Shown: positions 1-9,489 of the stretch, piece by piece
Layout of the letters: each line of letters starts with the position of its first letter
How positions within the stretch are numbered: position 1 is the first letter of the stretch
Source of the DNA: Rubripirellula amarantea
GTDB lineage: Bacteria; Planctomycetota; Planctomycetia; Pirellulales; Pirellulaceae
Length of the DNA: 64,000 bases
Direction of reading: 5' to 3'
Assembly (NCBI RefSeq): GCF_007859865.1
Contig: NZ_SJPI01000001.1
Span: 2,913,406 to 2,977,405, forward strand
Notes under the pieces: generated by a model
The model's database searches: none
Told to the model about the DNA's origin: nothing
Seen by the model: only the letters and a program-made list of their open reading frames with translations
Made by a program: the position numbers and the translations under genes

Positions 1-3000
1 TGGCGCGAGCGAGAAACGATCGCCAAAACGATCGCGAAGCGTGAATCGGAGGTCACTCTGCCGGATGAAGCGCCAGGCCAGTTGGTGCAGATCGACGCGA
101 TGATGGAGGAGCGACGCCAAAAGATCGAAGAAATCAAAAACAAGCGTCGTGCCATTCGCGAGAAGGCTTCACAGCTACCAGTGTCCAAACGCATGGTTGA
201 TCTGGAAGGCCGCATCCAAGCCGCCAGCGAACAAGCGACGTGGGTGGAAGCTCTCGAAGAACAAATCTTAAGACTCGACGACCAGATCGAGAAAGCACGA
301 AAACAACTGGATTCGGATGCCGAGAGTCTCGGGATTGATGAAGATGATCGTGAGGCTTTAGCCCAAGGCGATGTTTCGCAGTTGCCCGACATGTCGCGCC
401 AAACGCTCAGCGCACTATCGGGTCCCGCTCGTCAAGTCAAAGAACAAACCTTCTTGCTTAAGCAGGCCCGGACCGAAGGTGCCGACCACAAGGCTCGCGC
501 CGACAAAATGGGTGAATCGCTGCGTTCGATATTGGACCGCGCTCACTCAAGCAATCTGCAGCAAGCGATTCGTGAGCAAACGCAGTTAATCGCGACGCTT
601 AAGCATCGCATTCAAGTTGGCGAGCACCTCGAAAAGATCAAGCGTCATTATCGCGAACTTGAAAAAGAGTCCGTCGAACTGACCACATCCGAAGCGTTGC
701 CCGTTGATCGATTGATCCTGCTTGCCGTGCCATTCATCGTCGGTGGGATGGGGCTGATCTATGGGTTCGCGCACGTCTTCAATGTCTATTGGCTCGTCAG
801 TGAACCGGATCCGACATGGGGCATGCTGTACTTGTTGTTTGGCATCATGAGCCTGTTGACGTACTACTTCGGTCGCGAAAATGGTCAGCGTAGTACTTCA
901 CTGGACCTGGAAGACTGCGAACGACAGATCGATACGTTGCGAAAGCAAATTCGAGAAATCGAAGCCGAACGATCCGATATCGACAACTCGTTGCCTACCA
1001 ATGGCGAATCACTCGAACTGCGACTGCGTGAATCGGAAGCGATGCTATCCGAGCTCGAATCTTCGCTTCCAACCTACCATAATCACGAAGCGGCTCTGCA
1101 AGCGTACAAGGCGACTCGCAAGCGAGCCGAAGAAGCCGCCCAAGGACTTCGCCACGCAAAACGAGATTGGTCGGCAACGCTTGAACGACTCGGACTGAGC
1201 GAATCGATGTCGCCCGCGAGCGTTCGCAAGCTTGGCGACGGATACCAAACTCTGCAAGCCAGCCGACGTCGACTCGACGAGTTGTTGGACGAGCGAGAGC
1301 AGCGTCGGCGAGAACGACAAACGATCGCAAAACGAATCGAAACGCTTTATTTGGAAGCTCTCGATGTCAACGAGGAAGCCGCATCTAGCTTGCGGGCGAA
1401 TGATGACGATGACTTCGACGATGCACACGAAGCTCGCGTTGAGAACCGTAACGAAAATCGACGCGACAACCGAAACGAAAAACGCGGTGACCGCCGTGAC
1501 GATCGCCAGCAAGACCGTCGCGATGATCGACGCGATGATCGACGCACTGAAAGTGTCAGTCCCTATTCACGTCATCGTGCCCTCACGGGACCTTTGGAAC
1601 AACTGCATCATCTTCACGAAGAACTGTCGCGCCAGCAGCACTGGATCAAAAAGCGTCGCGATCTCAAAGAACAAGACCTGCAGCTCAAACGCCAGCAATC
1701 CAACCACCACCGTCAACTGGAACGTTGTGAGCAGCAGCGTCGTGGCCTGTGGGCGAAGTGTGGCGTAGCAACACCCGAGCAGTTCTATGCGATGGTCGAC
1801 ACCAAAGCGACCTTGTCAGAACTCAACAAGCAACATGAAGAGCTCGAGAAGCAAATTCGATCGATCATCGGAACTCATGTTGATCCGGAAGATGTGGCTC
1901 GCGAGATCGAAGGTGCGACCGCAACTGATCTTGAACGACGTTGGGAATCTTTGACCACGCGAATCAGCGAAACCGAAGCTCGCATTGCCGAACTGCGTAC
2001 ACTCGCAGGCCAACTCAGCCAGGAAATGAAGCAACTGGGCGATGACAATCGTTTGACGGTGGCTCAGTTGGAACTCGGCTGCATCGAACGAAAGATCGAA
2101 TCAACAGCACGTCGTTGGCAAACGCTCGGAATGGCTAGTTGCTTGCTGGAAGATGTTTGCAAGACCTTCGAACGCGAGCGTCAGCCGGAAACTCTTCGGG
2201 AAGCATCGTCGTTCTTGGCTCAACTAACCGACGGCAAGTACAACCGCATTTGGACCCCGCTTGGCACCAACCAACTTAAGATTGACGAGCCGAGCGGCAA
2301 GTCTTTGGCACTGGAAGTTCTTAGCCGGGGAACTCGCGAAGCCGTGTTCATTGCGCTGCGACTTTCGTTGGCTGCTGCGTATGCTCGCCGCGGAGTGATG
2401 TTGCCGCTAGTTCTTGACGACGTGTTAGTGAACTTCGACCGTGATCGTGCGATCCATGCTGCTCGCACGCTAAAGACGTTTGCTGAACTGGGGCACCAGG
2501 TGATGATGTTCACCTGCCATGAACACATCGTCGATATTTTCCACGATATTGACGTTGAGGTTCGGCTGATGCCCGCCCAGGGCGAACCGGGGCGTGCAAC
2601 GGTCATGATCCCTGAGGAAACCCACGAATACGAAGAGTATGAAGAAGAGTACGACGATGAGGTCGAATACGAGGAAGAAGAAGTTCTAGAGCTCGAGCCG
2701 GAACCTGAACCGGAGCCCGAACCCGTGGTCGCTGAAAAGGCGCCCGAACCGGAAACCAAAATCGTCTACATCGAACGACCTGAGCCAAAGCCGGAACCTA
2801 AGCCACAGCCTAAGCCTGAGCCAAAAAAGAAACCACGGCCAAAGGTCGAGTATGTGGAATACGAAGAACCAAAACCGGTGTACGTTGAACCCGAACGCAT
2901 TCTTGAACCGGAGTACATCGAAGAGCGTGAACCAGCCATTGGTTGGGCGTGGTTCGAACGTGAGCCCGGAAGACGCTTCGAAGAAGCCGAAGAAGCTCTC

Positions 3001-3114
3001 GCTGCTATCACAAGCGATGAATGGATCGGCGATCACGGACCCGAAATTCCAGACGATGTGTGGAACGGCGAGCGTCGTGAACCGGTCGAGCGAAATCCGT
3101 CTTGGTGGTCGTAA
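1..3114 (+). CDS. YhaN/SbcC-like coiled-coil ATPase, 5' partial
   Basis: The frame is open from base 1, so the true start and the N-terminal Walker A loop lie upstream of the window. What remains is over 1000 residues of mostly charged coiled coil, interrupted by two hydrophobic segments (about bases 706-770 and 820-875) that could be a membrane hairpin. The C-terminal ATPase half is clear: a signature-like LSRGTREAVFIALR near 2320-2360, a Walker B LPLVLDDV near 2401-2424, and a following switch-type TCHEH near 2512-2526. This order matches the YhaN branch of the SMC/Rad50/SbcC ATPases, which are thought to act on DNA ends, often with an upstream YhaM/SbcD-type nuclease. Two low-complexity stretches are unusual: an Arg/Asp/Asn-rich run (about 1440-1550) and a long Glu/Pro then Lys/Pro tail (about 2610-2920). 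The ATPase class is well supported; the cellular role is not. Confidence 0.8.
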   Translation, partial: WRERETIAKTIAKRESEVTLPDEAPGQLVQIDAMMEERRQKIEEIKNKRRAIREKASQLPVSKRMVDLEGRIQAASEQATWVEALEEQILRLDDQIEKARKQLDSDAESLGIDEDDREALAQGDVSQLPDMSRQTLSALSGPARQVKEQTFLLKQARTEGADHKARADKMGESLRSILDRAHSSNLQQAIREQTQLIATLKHRIQVGEHLEKIKRHYRELEKESVELTTSEALPVDRLILLAVPFIVGGMGLIYGFAHVFNVYWLVSEPDPTWGMLYLLFGIMSLLTYYFGRENGQRSTSLDLEDCERQIDTLRKQIREIEAERSDIDNSLPTNGESLELRLRESEAMLSELESSLPTYHNHEAALQAYKATRKRAEEAAQGLRHAKRDWSATLERLGLSESMSPASVRKLGDGYQTLQASRRRLDELLDEREQRRRERQTIAKRIETLYLEALDVNEEAASSLRANDDDDFDDAHEARVENRNENRRDNRNEKRGDRRDDRQQDRRDDRRDDRRTESVSPYSRHRALTGPLEQLHHLHEELSRQQHWIKKRRDLKEQDLQLKRQQSNHHRQLERCEQQRRGLWAKCGVATPEQFYAMVDTKATLSELNKQHEELEKQIRSIIGTHVDPEDVAREIEGATATDLERRWESLTTRISETEARIAELRTLAGQLSQEMKQLGDDNRLTVAQLELGCIERKIESTARRWQTLGMASCLLEDVCKTFERERQPETLREASSFLAQLTDGKYNRIWTPLGTNQLKIDEPSGKSLALEVLSRGTREAVFIALRLSLAAAYARRGVMLPLVLDDVLVNFDRDRAIHAARTLKTFAELGHQVMMFTCHEHIVDIFHDIDVEVRLMPAQGEPGRATVMIPEETHEYEEYEEEYDDEVEYEEEEVLELEPEPEPEPEPVVAEKAPEPETKIVYIERPEPKPEPKPQPKPEPKKKPRPKVEYVEYEEPKPVYVEPERILEPEYIEEREPAIGWAWFEREPGRRFEEAEEALAAITSDEWIGDHGPEIPDDVWNGERREPVERNPSWWS

Positions 3115-3137
3115 CTTCGTAGTTTGGCGGCCACACT

Positions 3138-3209
3138 CTGAGTCGTAGTCTGAGTCGTAGTCTGAGTCGTAGACTGGGGCATAGTCTGGGGCATAGTCTG
3201 GGGCGTAGA
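3138..3209. repeat. Six-unit 12-bp tandem repeat
   Basis: Six contiguous 12-bp units follow the stop of the coiled-coil ATPase. Units 1-3 read CTGAGTCGTAGT/A and units 4-6 read CTGGGGCATAGT or a close variant. The pattern looks like two rounds of local duplication. There are no spacers, so it is not a CRISPR. It lies between convergent genes (ATPase stop at 3114, mqnD stop at 3230). No long inverted repeat is evident. Confidence 0.9.
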
Positions 3210-3229
3210 CGCTCTTGATATGGGCTTAA

Positions 3230-4066
3230 TTAGCCACCAAAAACCTCGATTTCAGAATGTTCTAGGCCGATCGACGTCGCCATCTTCGATAATGTCGATA
3301 ACGCCGCTCGACCGGTACTCCCAAGGTCAACGGTCCAATCGTTGACGTACAGGTCGACATGTTTCATCAAAACTTCGTCGGCAAATTCTTGAGCGTACTT
3401 GCGCATGGTCGGAAGAGCACGCTCAGGATCCGCGAGCGCGTAATCGAGTGAATCGCGAATGACGGCTTGGACGCTTGCGGTGGTGTCACGATCCAGTTGG
3501 CGACTTGCCAAGATGCCGCCTAGGGGAAGTGGCGAATGGGTTTCGTTTTCCCATCGCGTGCCAAGATCTTCGACCAAAGAAAGCCCCTGCTCTTGCCAGG
3601 TGAAACGGCCCTCGTGGATGCAAACTCCAAAATCAGCGGATGCGGATTTGAGCCGTGGCATGATTTGGGAAAAAACGTCCTGATCTAACCGTGTTGTGTT
3701 GGGATAGAACAAGCGGAACAGCAGCGTCGCAGTCGTCAGCTTGCCCGGGCAAAGCGTAAGCTGAGACTCGTTGCGGGGCACGGTGTCCTCGCGGGCCGCT
3801 AGCAATAAGGGGCCAACACCGAATCCAAGCGCCGAACCACTGGGCAACACAACAGTAGATTCGGTCAATAACAGCGCCGCGTGAAAGCTCGCCTTGGCTA
3901 CATCAAAATGGCCGTTCATCAACCCTCGGTTGAGTTCGTCGATGTCGAGCAATTGAATATCAAAGTCGAGGCCTCGCCAATCAACCAAGCGGTTAATCAA
4001 GCCAGCGAACGCAAAGGTATCGTTAGGGCAAGTCGAAATGGCGAGCTTTATTGGTTTACGTGTCAT
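3230..4066 (-). CDS. mqnD: 1,4-dihydroxy-6-naphthoate synthase (MqnD)
   Basis: This 278-residue protein belongs to the MqnA/MqnD family, which has a periplasmic-binding-protein-like fold. MqnD converts cyclic de-hypoxanthine futalosine to 1,4-dihydroxy-6-naphthoate in the futalosine route to menaquinone. The N-terminal ISTCPNDTFAFAGLI is the hallmark MqnD sequence, and FDVAKASFHAALLL and SALGFGVGPLL follow as in the family. The ATG at 4066 forms an ATGA overlap with the mqnB stop. A GTG five codons upstream (4081) is open but less likely. Adjacency to futalosine hydrolase strengthens the assignment. Confidence 0.9.
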   Translation of the reverse strand: MTRKPIKLAISTCPNDTFAFAGLINRLVDWRGLDFDIQLLDIDELNRGLMNGHFDVAKASFHAALLLTESTVVLPSGSALGFGVGPLLLAAREDTVPRNESQLTLCPGKLTTATLLFRLFYPNTTRLDQDVFSQIMPRLKSASADFGVCIHEGRFTWQEQGLSLVEDLGTRWENETHSPLPLGGILASRQLDRDTTASVQAVIRDSLDYALADPERALPTMRKYAQEFADEVLMKHVDLYVNDWTVDLGSTGRAALSTLSKMATSIGLEHSEIEVFGG

Positions 4067-4779
4067 ACCGTCGGCATCCACGCGTGATCGAGCACTTGTT
4101 TTGCCATCTCGGCAGTTGCCCGCAGCGCATCATCAATTCGCCAATTTGCTTTTTCTCGATCACCTACTTCGTTTGAAATACCACGAATGATCTGCAGCGG
4201 TACACCGGCGAGTGTGCAGGCCACCGCTACCGCAAAGCCTTCCATGTCCTCGGCAACCGCGCTGGGGTACCGTGCCGCCCGCGCATCCCGGTCTTGCGAA
4301 TTGGCTGAACCAGCGCAAACACTCAACAAAGTTCCGGCGCAGGGAACTCGTGGGTCGAAAGTGGCGACCAACGCGATCGCATCGCTGACCTCGGGCATGG
4401 CATCGCGTGCGGCGAATTGTTTCCAGCCAATGTCCTCGGCACTTTGGAATTGGTCGCTCTGCCCCACACCGATGCCGTCACAGATCACTCGGTCAAAGCG
4501 GCAGGCAGTACCGACCGGAAATCGTTGGACATCAAACGAACCCGCGATCCCCAGCAACAATACTCGCGATGGCCGGTAACGAGCGACAAGAGCTCCGGTG
4601 CGTGCAGCAGCAGCGATAGGACCAAACCCAATGCGCTGGAAAAAAATGCCTTCGCCAGCCTCACTCGAATCGGCCGCCGTATCCGACAATTGCCGACGTA
4701 GTGGTTCGAGTTCGAGCGAAGTGGGAACAAGAATAAGGTCTGACAAGTTTGCGTCCTGAAAAGACAGATTAAAACCCAC
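4063..4779 (-). CDS. mqnB: Futalosine hydrolase (MqnB)
   Basis: This 238-residue protein is of the MTA/SAH-nucleosidase (PNP_UDP) fold. Futalosine hydrolase releases hypoxanthine from futalosine to give dehypoxanthine futalosine. Visible landmarks are RIGFGPIAAAARTGAL, the VLLLGIAGSF core strand, and AVAEDMEGFAVAVAC, which carries the catalytic-region Glu/Met. RGISNEVGDRE near the C-terminus is typical of the futalosine branch rather than of MTA nucleosidase. The start is a GTG at 4779, overlapping the tsaD stop by 11 bases. Its 3' end overlaps mqnD by ATGA, so tsaD, mqnB and mqnD are probably co-transcribed and translationally coupled. Confidence 0.88.
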   Translation of the reverse strand: MGFNLSFQDANLSDLILVPTSLELEPLRRQLSDTAADSSEAGEGIFFQRIGFGPIAAAARTGALVARYRPSRVLLLGIAGSFDVQRFPVGTACRFDRVICDGIGVGQSDQFQSAEDIGWKQFAARDAMPEVSDAIALVATFDPRVPCAGTLLSVCAGSANSQDRDARAARYPSAVAEDMEGFAVAVACTLAGVPLQIIRGISNEVGDREKANWRIDDALRATAEMAKQVLDHAWMPTV

Positions 4780-5791
4780 GTTGCAAACCGGGAGTCACAT
4801 CGAGGTCGTAACTGGCAAACTCGCCGCGTTTGATTTTCTCAAGTGCGATCGCTCCCATCACCGCATTGTCGGTGCAAAGATTCATTGGGGCAATGGTCAG
4901 ATCAAAGCCGACTGAGTCCGCGGCCGATTGCAGCCCATCGCGAAGTTTTCGGTTGGCTGCCACACCACCACCGACAATCAATCGTTTGACGTCATACTTT
5001 TGAACTGCTTTGCGACTTTTGTTCACCAACACGTCCACCACCGCCGCTTCGAACGATGCACACACATCAGCCTTGGTTTGATCCGCCAATTTCAATTTTG
5101 AAAAATCGGTTTGTCCCGGACCGACAATTGCGTAACGAACGGCGGTCTTGAGTCCGCTGAAACTAAAATCAAAATTCGGTTTGTGGATCATCGAACGCGG
5201 AAAGTCATAAGCCTTTGGGTTTCCCGACGCCGCGAGGGCCGAAACGGCAGGGCCGCCGGGGAATCCAAGGCTTAGCATCGCCGCCACTTTGTCAAAGGCT
5301 TCACCGGCCGCATCGTCAATCGTGCCGCCAAGGTATTCCAAGTCCAGCGGCGATGTGCAGTGGTACAGGCTAGTATGGCCGCCGCTGACAACCAGTCCGA
5401 TGCACGGATACACAGGCACGTCGACGGCCAACTGACAGGCGTACAAATGAGCGTGCAGGTGATTGATGGCGACCAGCGGTTTGTTCCACGCAAGTGCTAA
5501 TGCTTTCGCCGCGACAACGCCCACCAACAATGAACCAGCTAAGCCCGGTCGATCGGCGACAGCGATCGCGGACAGGTCGCTCGGTTTGACACCCGCCTTC
5601 TTGATCGCAGTGTCGATCACGGGCAAGATCCGTTCAACGTGAGCTCGAGCGGCAATTTCAGGGACTACTCCACGGAACTTCTCGTGCAGCAACTCTTGCG
5701 TTGCAATGCATTCGCCAAGAACCGTGCCGTCATCGTTGATGACGGCGGCAGCAGTTTCGTCGCAGGTCGATTCGATAGTTAAGATCGGCAT
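4769..5791 (-). CDS. tsaD: tRNA N6-adenosine threonylcarbamoyltransferase (TsaD)
   Basis: TsaD (YgjD/Gcp, ASKHA fold) transfers threonylcarbamoyl from TC-AMP to A37 of ANN-decoding tRNAs, acting with TsaB and TsaE in the cytoplasm. The 340-residue length is usual. The N-terminal ILTIESTCDETAAAV is diagnostic, INHLHAHLYA holds the metal-binding histidines, and SGGHTSLY, GEAFDKVA and the late GGGVAANRKLR nucleotide-binding motif are all present. The start is ATG at 5791. It is the first gene of the overlapping run with mqnB and mqnD, 91 bases downstream of ugd. Pairing tRNA modification with menaquinone synthesis has no obvious functional logic. Confidence 0.95.
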   Translation of the reverse strand: MPILTIESTCDETAAAVINDDGTVLGECIATQELLHEKFRGVVPEIAARAHVERILPVIDTAIKKAGVKPSDLSAIAVADRPGLAGSLLVGVVAAKALALAWNKPLVAINHLHAHLYACQLAVDVPVYPCIGLVVSGGHTSLYHCTSPLDLEYLGGTIDDAAGEAFDKVAAMLSLGFPGGPAVSALAASGNPKAYDFPRSMIHKPNFDFSFSGLKTAVRYAIVGPGQTDFSKLKLADQTKADVCASFEAAVVDVLVNKSRKAVQKYDVKRLIVGGGVAANRKLRDGLQSAADSVGFDLTIAPMNLCTDNAVMGAIALEKIKRGEFASYDLDVTPGLQRGF

Positions 5792-5882
5792 GACGGTTGT
5801 TCTACCGTACGGTTGCGATCACTGGGAGGGTTGGCGGTCCAACAGAAAGCTCGCCACGCCAGCACCTCCTGCGGACATTTCG

Positions 5883-7271
5883 CTAGGACTTGCCGATCGC
5901 GTGAATCTCAAACCCGATTTTTTCGAGCTGGCAGCGATCGAGCAGGTTGCGACCATCGAAAACGAAGGCAGGTTGCTGCATGGAATCGTAAATCTGCGTG
6001 AAATCGAGTTCCTTAAACGCGTCCCATTCTGTCATCACTGCCACAGCGTGAGCACCTTTGGATGCTTCGTAGCAATCCTTCGCCACACTGACGTTTTCGG
6101 CGATCAAGCGTTTGTCTAAGTCGCTGATGTTGCCCTGCATGTCGGTGCAGGCCTCGGTAAGCGTCGCACGGATCTGGCCTTCGCTGACGCGAGGGTCATG
6201 GATCACCACCCGGGCGCGTTCGCGGATCAGATCGCGACAGATGTAAATCGCAGCCGATTCGCGTGTGTCGTTGGTGTCTTTCTTAAACGCGTAGCCCCAG
6301 ATCGCGATCTTCTTGTCGCTGACGGTATTGAACATCGTCTTGACAATGCGCTCGGTGAATCGCTGTTTTTGATAGTCGTTCATGCTGACGACTTGTTCCC
6401 AATACGCGGCCACTTCGCGAAGTCCAAAGTGTTCGCACAGGTAAACCAAGTTCAGAATGTCCTTCTGAAAACAACTGCCACCAAAGCCGACGGAGGCCTT
6501 CAAGAATTTGGGACCAATTCGCGAGTCGGTGCCGATAGCGCGAGCAACTTCGTCAACGTCGGCGCCGGTCGCTTCGCAAAGTGCCGAGATCGCGTTGATC
6601 GACGAGACTCGCTGTGCCAAGAATGCGTTGGCGGTCAGCTTAGAAAGTTCACTGCTCCAAAGGTTCGTCGTCAAAATACGATCACGGGGAATCCATTTTG
6701 CGTACACATCGCAAAGCTTGTCGATCGCTTCTTGCGATTCGCCACCGATCAAAACACGGTCTGGCTTTAGGAGATCCTCGACGGCGGTTCCTTCGGCTAG
6801 GAATTCCGGGTTGCTGAGCACATCAAAGGTGGCACCGTTACCTGAGCTGGAAAGGATTCGCTTGACTGCTTCGGCGGTGCGGACGGGCAACGTTGATTTC
6901 TCAACAACGATTTTGTGGCCACTTGAAACTCGAGCGATTTGACGAGCGCATTTTTCAATGAACTCTAAATTGGCGGCTCGGCCAGCACCCATTCCGAAAG
7001 TCTTGGTGGGTGTGTTGACCGAGATGAAAATCATGTCGGCGGCTGCGATCGCCTCGTCGACTTTTGTCGAGAACGTCAAGTTGCGACCTCGAGCCTCTTG
7101 GACGACCTCATCTAGACCCGGTTCGTAGACCGGAAGATCGTCCGAGTTCCAAGCGTCGATTCGGGTTTGATTGAGGTCAACGACCGTCACTTGAATGTCG
7201 GGACATTGTTTGGCGATCATCGCCATTGTGGGACCACCAACGTAACCGGCGCCGATACAGCAGATTTTCAT
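5883..7271 (-). CDS. UDP-glucose 6-dehydrogenase, animal-like long form
   Basis: This enzyme oxidises UDP-glucose to UDP-glucuronate with two NAD+, supplying precursors for acidic polysaccharides. The 462-residue protein starts with a Rossmann motif (IGAGYVGGP, about residues 6-14). It contains [11 protein letters not shown] (154-163), [15 protein letters not shown] with the catalytic lysine (about K211), and FGGSCFQKD with the catalytic cysteine at C267. The sequence, including [10 protein letters not shown] and KYxxW-type segments near AKWIP, resembles eukaryotic UGDH more than the short bacterial Ugd/TuaD type. The start is ATG at 7271 and no clear Shine-Dalgarno is seen. Confidence 0.92.
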   Translation of the reverse strand: MKICCIGAGYVGGPTMAMIAKQCPDIQVTVVDLNQTRIDAWNSDDLPVYEPGLDEVVQEARGRNLTFSTKVDEAIAAADMIFISVNTPTKTFGMGAGRAANLEFIEKCARQIARVSSGHKIVVEKSTLPVRTAEAVKRILSSSGNGATFDVLSNPEFLAEGTAVEDLLKPDRVLIGGESQEAIDKLCDVYAKWIPRDRILTTNLWSSELSKLTANAFLAQRVSSINAISALCEATGADVDEVARAIGTDSRIGPKFLKASVGFGGSCFQKDILNLVYLCEHFGLREVAAYWEQVVSMNDYQKQRFTERIVKTMFNTVSDKKIAIWGYAFKKDTNDTRESAAIYICRDLIRERARVVIHDPRVSEGQIRATLTEACTDMQGNISDLDKRLIAENVSVAKDCYEASKGAHAVAVMTEWDAFKELDFTQIYDSMQQPAFVFDGRNLLDRCQLEKIGFEIHAIGKS

Positions 7272-7565
7272 AGCAACAAATTGGTTGCGAAATATCGCAA
7301 CCCAAACGGGGAATAAATGGCGTGAAGCCAGGACGCAAGCCAGACATGATAGTTCAGTCGCGGCCGGATGCAGGCTCGCTTTCTAAGATGAGATCCTAAA
7401 GCTGATCTTGCGACCCGGGGTTCCAAATTGCCTAATCGTCAAGAACGACCGAATTCACCTCGAGCGACTTCACGGGGCCAGATTCGACCGAAAAACCATA
7501 GGGGCGATTTTTTGTCGCTTCTGAAAACTTTTCGAGACTTCTGCGTTGTCGCAAGGGACAAAACC

Positions 7566-8126
7566 GTGAACTTCCGTGCTTTGAGTTTCCAAACCTCCGG
7601 CGATGTCCTCGCCAGCGTCCTGGTAGGAGTCATGGCAATCCCCTTGGCAAGCGGATGTGGCATGAACGCTGCGACCATTGACTCTATCCGTGAAGTGGTA
7701 GAGCAGTCGTCCACGGGTGATGTGTCGCAGTCAAGCAATGCGGATTCAGATTCGCCGCTCTCGGTAGCGTTAAGCAAGTTGAAAGGCGAAGCCGATGGGC
7801 GCGGTGCAAACTCGGGCGAAGATCCGGAATTCACTTCGACTTATAGCCCGCCGTTTCCCGATCGCGACAACCCGTTCTACTACCCCAGTCGCGGCGAGGA
7901 AGCTGAAGTCAACGATGCGACGGCTTCGGTTGCCGATATCGAAGTGCTTGGCTTTGCGAGTATTCACGAACCCACGGTTTTGCTTCGCACCAAGTCGGGT
8001 GTCAAATCCATGAAAGTCGGCGATCGCATCGATGGTGTGACCGTGGTTAGCATCAGAGAACCGGTGGTTGAGTTGAAGCTAGGAACGCTTGTTTGGACCG
8101 CGACGATGTTTGATCGCGGCCGATAG
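7566..8126 (+). CDS. Putative lipoprotein with GspC/PilP-like C-terminal domain
   Basis: I chose the GTG at 7566 because AAGGGA lies seven bases upstream (7553-7558) and because it gives a proper lipoprotein signal: hydrophobic core LASVLVGVMAIP then the lipobox LASGC. The frame is open further 5' to 7428, but that part is Arg/Pro-rich and unlike a signal peptide. After a Ser/Asp-rich linker, the last 60 or so residues (EVLGFASIHEPTVLLR, MKVGDRIDGVTVVSI, VELKLG) have the short beta pattern seen in GspC/PilP homology regions. That match is weak and inferred. The gene is convergent with the kinase gene, 25 bases apart. Confidence 0.6.
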   Translation: MNFRALSFQTSGDVLASVLVGVMAIPLASGCGMNAATIDSIREVVEQSSTGDVSQSSNADSDSPLSVALSKLKGEADGRGANSGEDPEFTSTYSPPFPDRDNPFYYPSRGEEAEVNDATASVADIEVLGFASIHEPTVLLRTKSGVKSMKVGDRIDGVTVVSIREPVVELKLGTLVWTATMFDRGR

Positions 8127-8151
8127 CGATCGCAATAGCCAGTTCGACTAA

Positions 8152-9489
8152 TTAAATCCGCCCTCGAACCAGGAAGCCAACAATGGCGCCCGCCAGCAGG
8201 CTTAGGGGGACGGCGATCGACAACGCGATTGCAATGGCGACGGTATGAGATGGTCGCGATGAAGTTTGCAATCCGATCCCTGATGGATAGCTCGACTCGC
8301 TCCACTCGTGCAGCGCCGCTTCTGTTTCTCCATTAACGGCGCCGCTTCCCGACGCGTCGATGATCTCGCGAGGCTCGCGAAGTTGGGAGGGTTCGTTTGG
8401 CGGTGGTGGTGGCGTCCATGATTGGCGTTGTTCAGACAAATCCGTTGCCGGTGCGATGGGAGCCATTCCCGCATTGGCCCAAGGTTCCAGGCGTTCCGCG
8501 ACTTCGGCCGCCGATGGGATGCGTCGAGCCGGATCTTTTTCCATCATGTCCGCGATTACATCGACAAAGTCCTCGGTCAAATCAGACGCCAAGTTGCGAG
8601 GGTGCCAGGGTGTTTCTTCGCAGTGCCGTCGACACTTCGATCGCGAATCGCCACCGGGGAACGGGACCTTGCCGGTAACGGTGTAGTACAGCGTGCATCC
8701 AAGCGAATAGATGTCGCTGGCTGGGCCGACGGAACGTGGATCACGAACCTGTTCAGGGGAAAGATAGTCAGCGGTGCCCACGATCTTGCCCGCCATGGGA
8801 TCGTCTTGCAGACCCATGCTCCAGGCAGCCAGTCCGATGTCCGAAAGCTTCGCATGACCATCGGGCGTAACAAGGATATTGCCCGGTTTGATGTCGCGGT
8901 GAATCAGCCCAAGGTCGTGCGCGTATTGAAGCCCCAAAGCTGATTGAGAAATCACCACGGCCGCCTCTTCCATGGTCAGCGGACCAAGCCCATCGCGAAG
9001 GCGGTTGCGAACCATTTGCCGCAGATCCGTTCCCGGAACGTACTCGGTCACTAAGTAGTGAATCTTGCCGTCCTGTCCGGCATCGAATGCGCGAACCACA
9101 TAGGGATTGTCGAGGCCAGCTTGGGTGCGAATTTCTCGCATGAAGCTGCCGCGAGATTCAGCAGTTGATTTTTCCAGCGGCAACACCTTGACCGCACATT
9201 CACGCCCCATCACTCGGTGCACAGCTTTGAACACTCGCCCCATACCGCCTTGGCCGATGAAGTCAGTGATAAGGTACGGCCCCAGCGACAGTTTCGTGCG
9301 TCCTTGACGCAGTTGTTCGGCTTGGTACTTGGTGATAATGCCGCTCATCACCAGCGTTTCTGCGACAACCGTGTCGTTATCCGTGCCGGCATGCTCGACT
9401 GCCCGAGCATACTTCCGCTCGCTCACCAAGCCACTTCGCACGGCGGCTTCGGCAAAGGTTAGCACGGTTGATGAAGAGGGTTGCGTCAT
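8152..9489 (-). CDS. Membrane-anchored serine/threonine protein kinase
   Basis: This is a Hanks-type (PknB-like) kinase of 445 residues. Residues 1-70 form a short N-terminal helical region. The kinase domain follows: glycine loop GQGGMG (79-84), ATP lysine in CAVKV (K101), helix-C glutamate near E119, catalytic loop HRDIKPGN (197-204) and SPEQ (244-247, in place of APE). The magnesium motif is DIG (217-219) instead of DFG, an uncommon variant. The C-terminus ends with a transmembrane helix (about 415-440), so the kinase probably faces the cytoplasm with no large external sensor. Its ATG overlaps the stop of the upstream 1015-residue gene by ATGA, suggesting the two proteins are made together. 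Confidence 0.9.
   Translation of the reverse strand: MTQPSSSTVLTFAEAAVRSGLVSERKYARAVEHAGTDNDTVVAETLVMSGIITKYQAEQLRQGRTKLSLGPYLITDFIGQGGMGRVFKAVHRVMGRECAVKVLPLEKSTAESRGSFMREIRTQAGLDNPYVVRAFDAGQDGKIHYLVTEYVPGTDLRQMVRNRLRDGLGPLTMEEAAVVISQSALGLQYAHDLGLIHRDIKPGNILVTPDGHAKLSDIGLAAWSMGLQDDPMAGKIVGTADYLSPEQVRDPRSVGPASDIYSLGCTLYYTVTGKVPFPGGDSRSKCRRHCEETPWHPRNLASDLTEDFVDVIADMMEKDPARRIPSAAEVAERLEPWANAGMAPIAPATDLSEQRQSWTPPPPPNEPSQLREPREIIDASGSGAVNGETEAALHEWSESSYPSGIGLQTSSRPSHTVAIAIALSIAVPLSLLAGAIVGFLVRGRI

Noticed and set aside
3138-3209. Possible CRISPR array
   Set aside because: Units are contiguous 12-mers without spacers and no cas gene is nearby.
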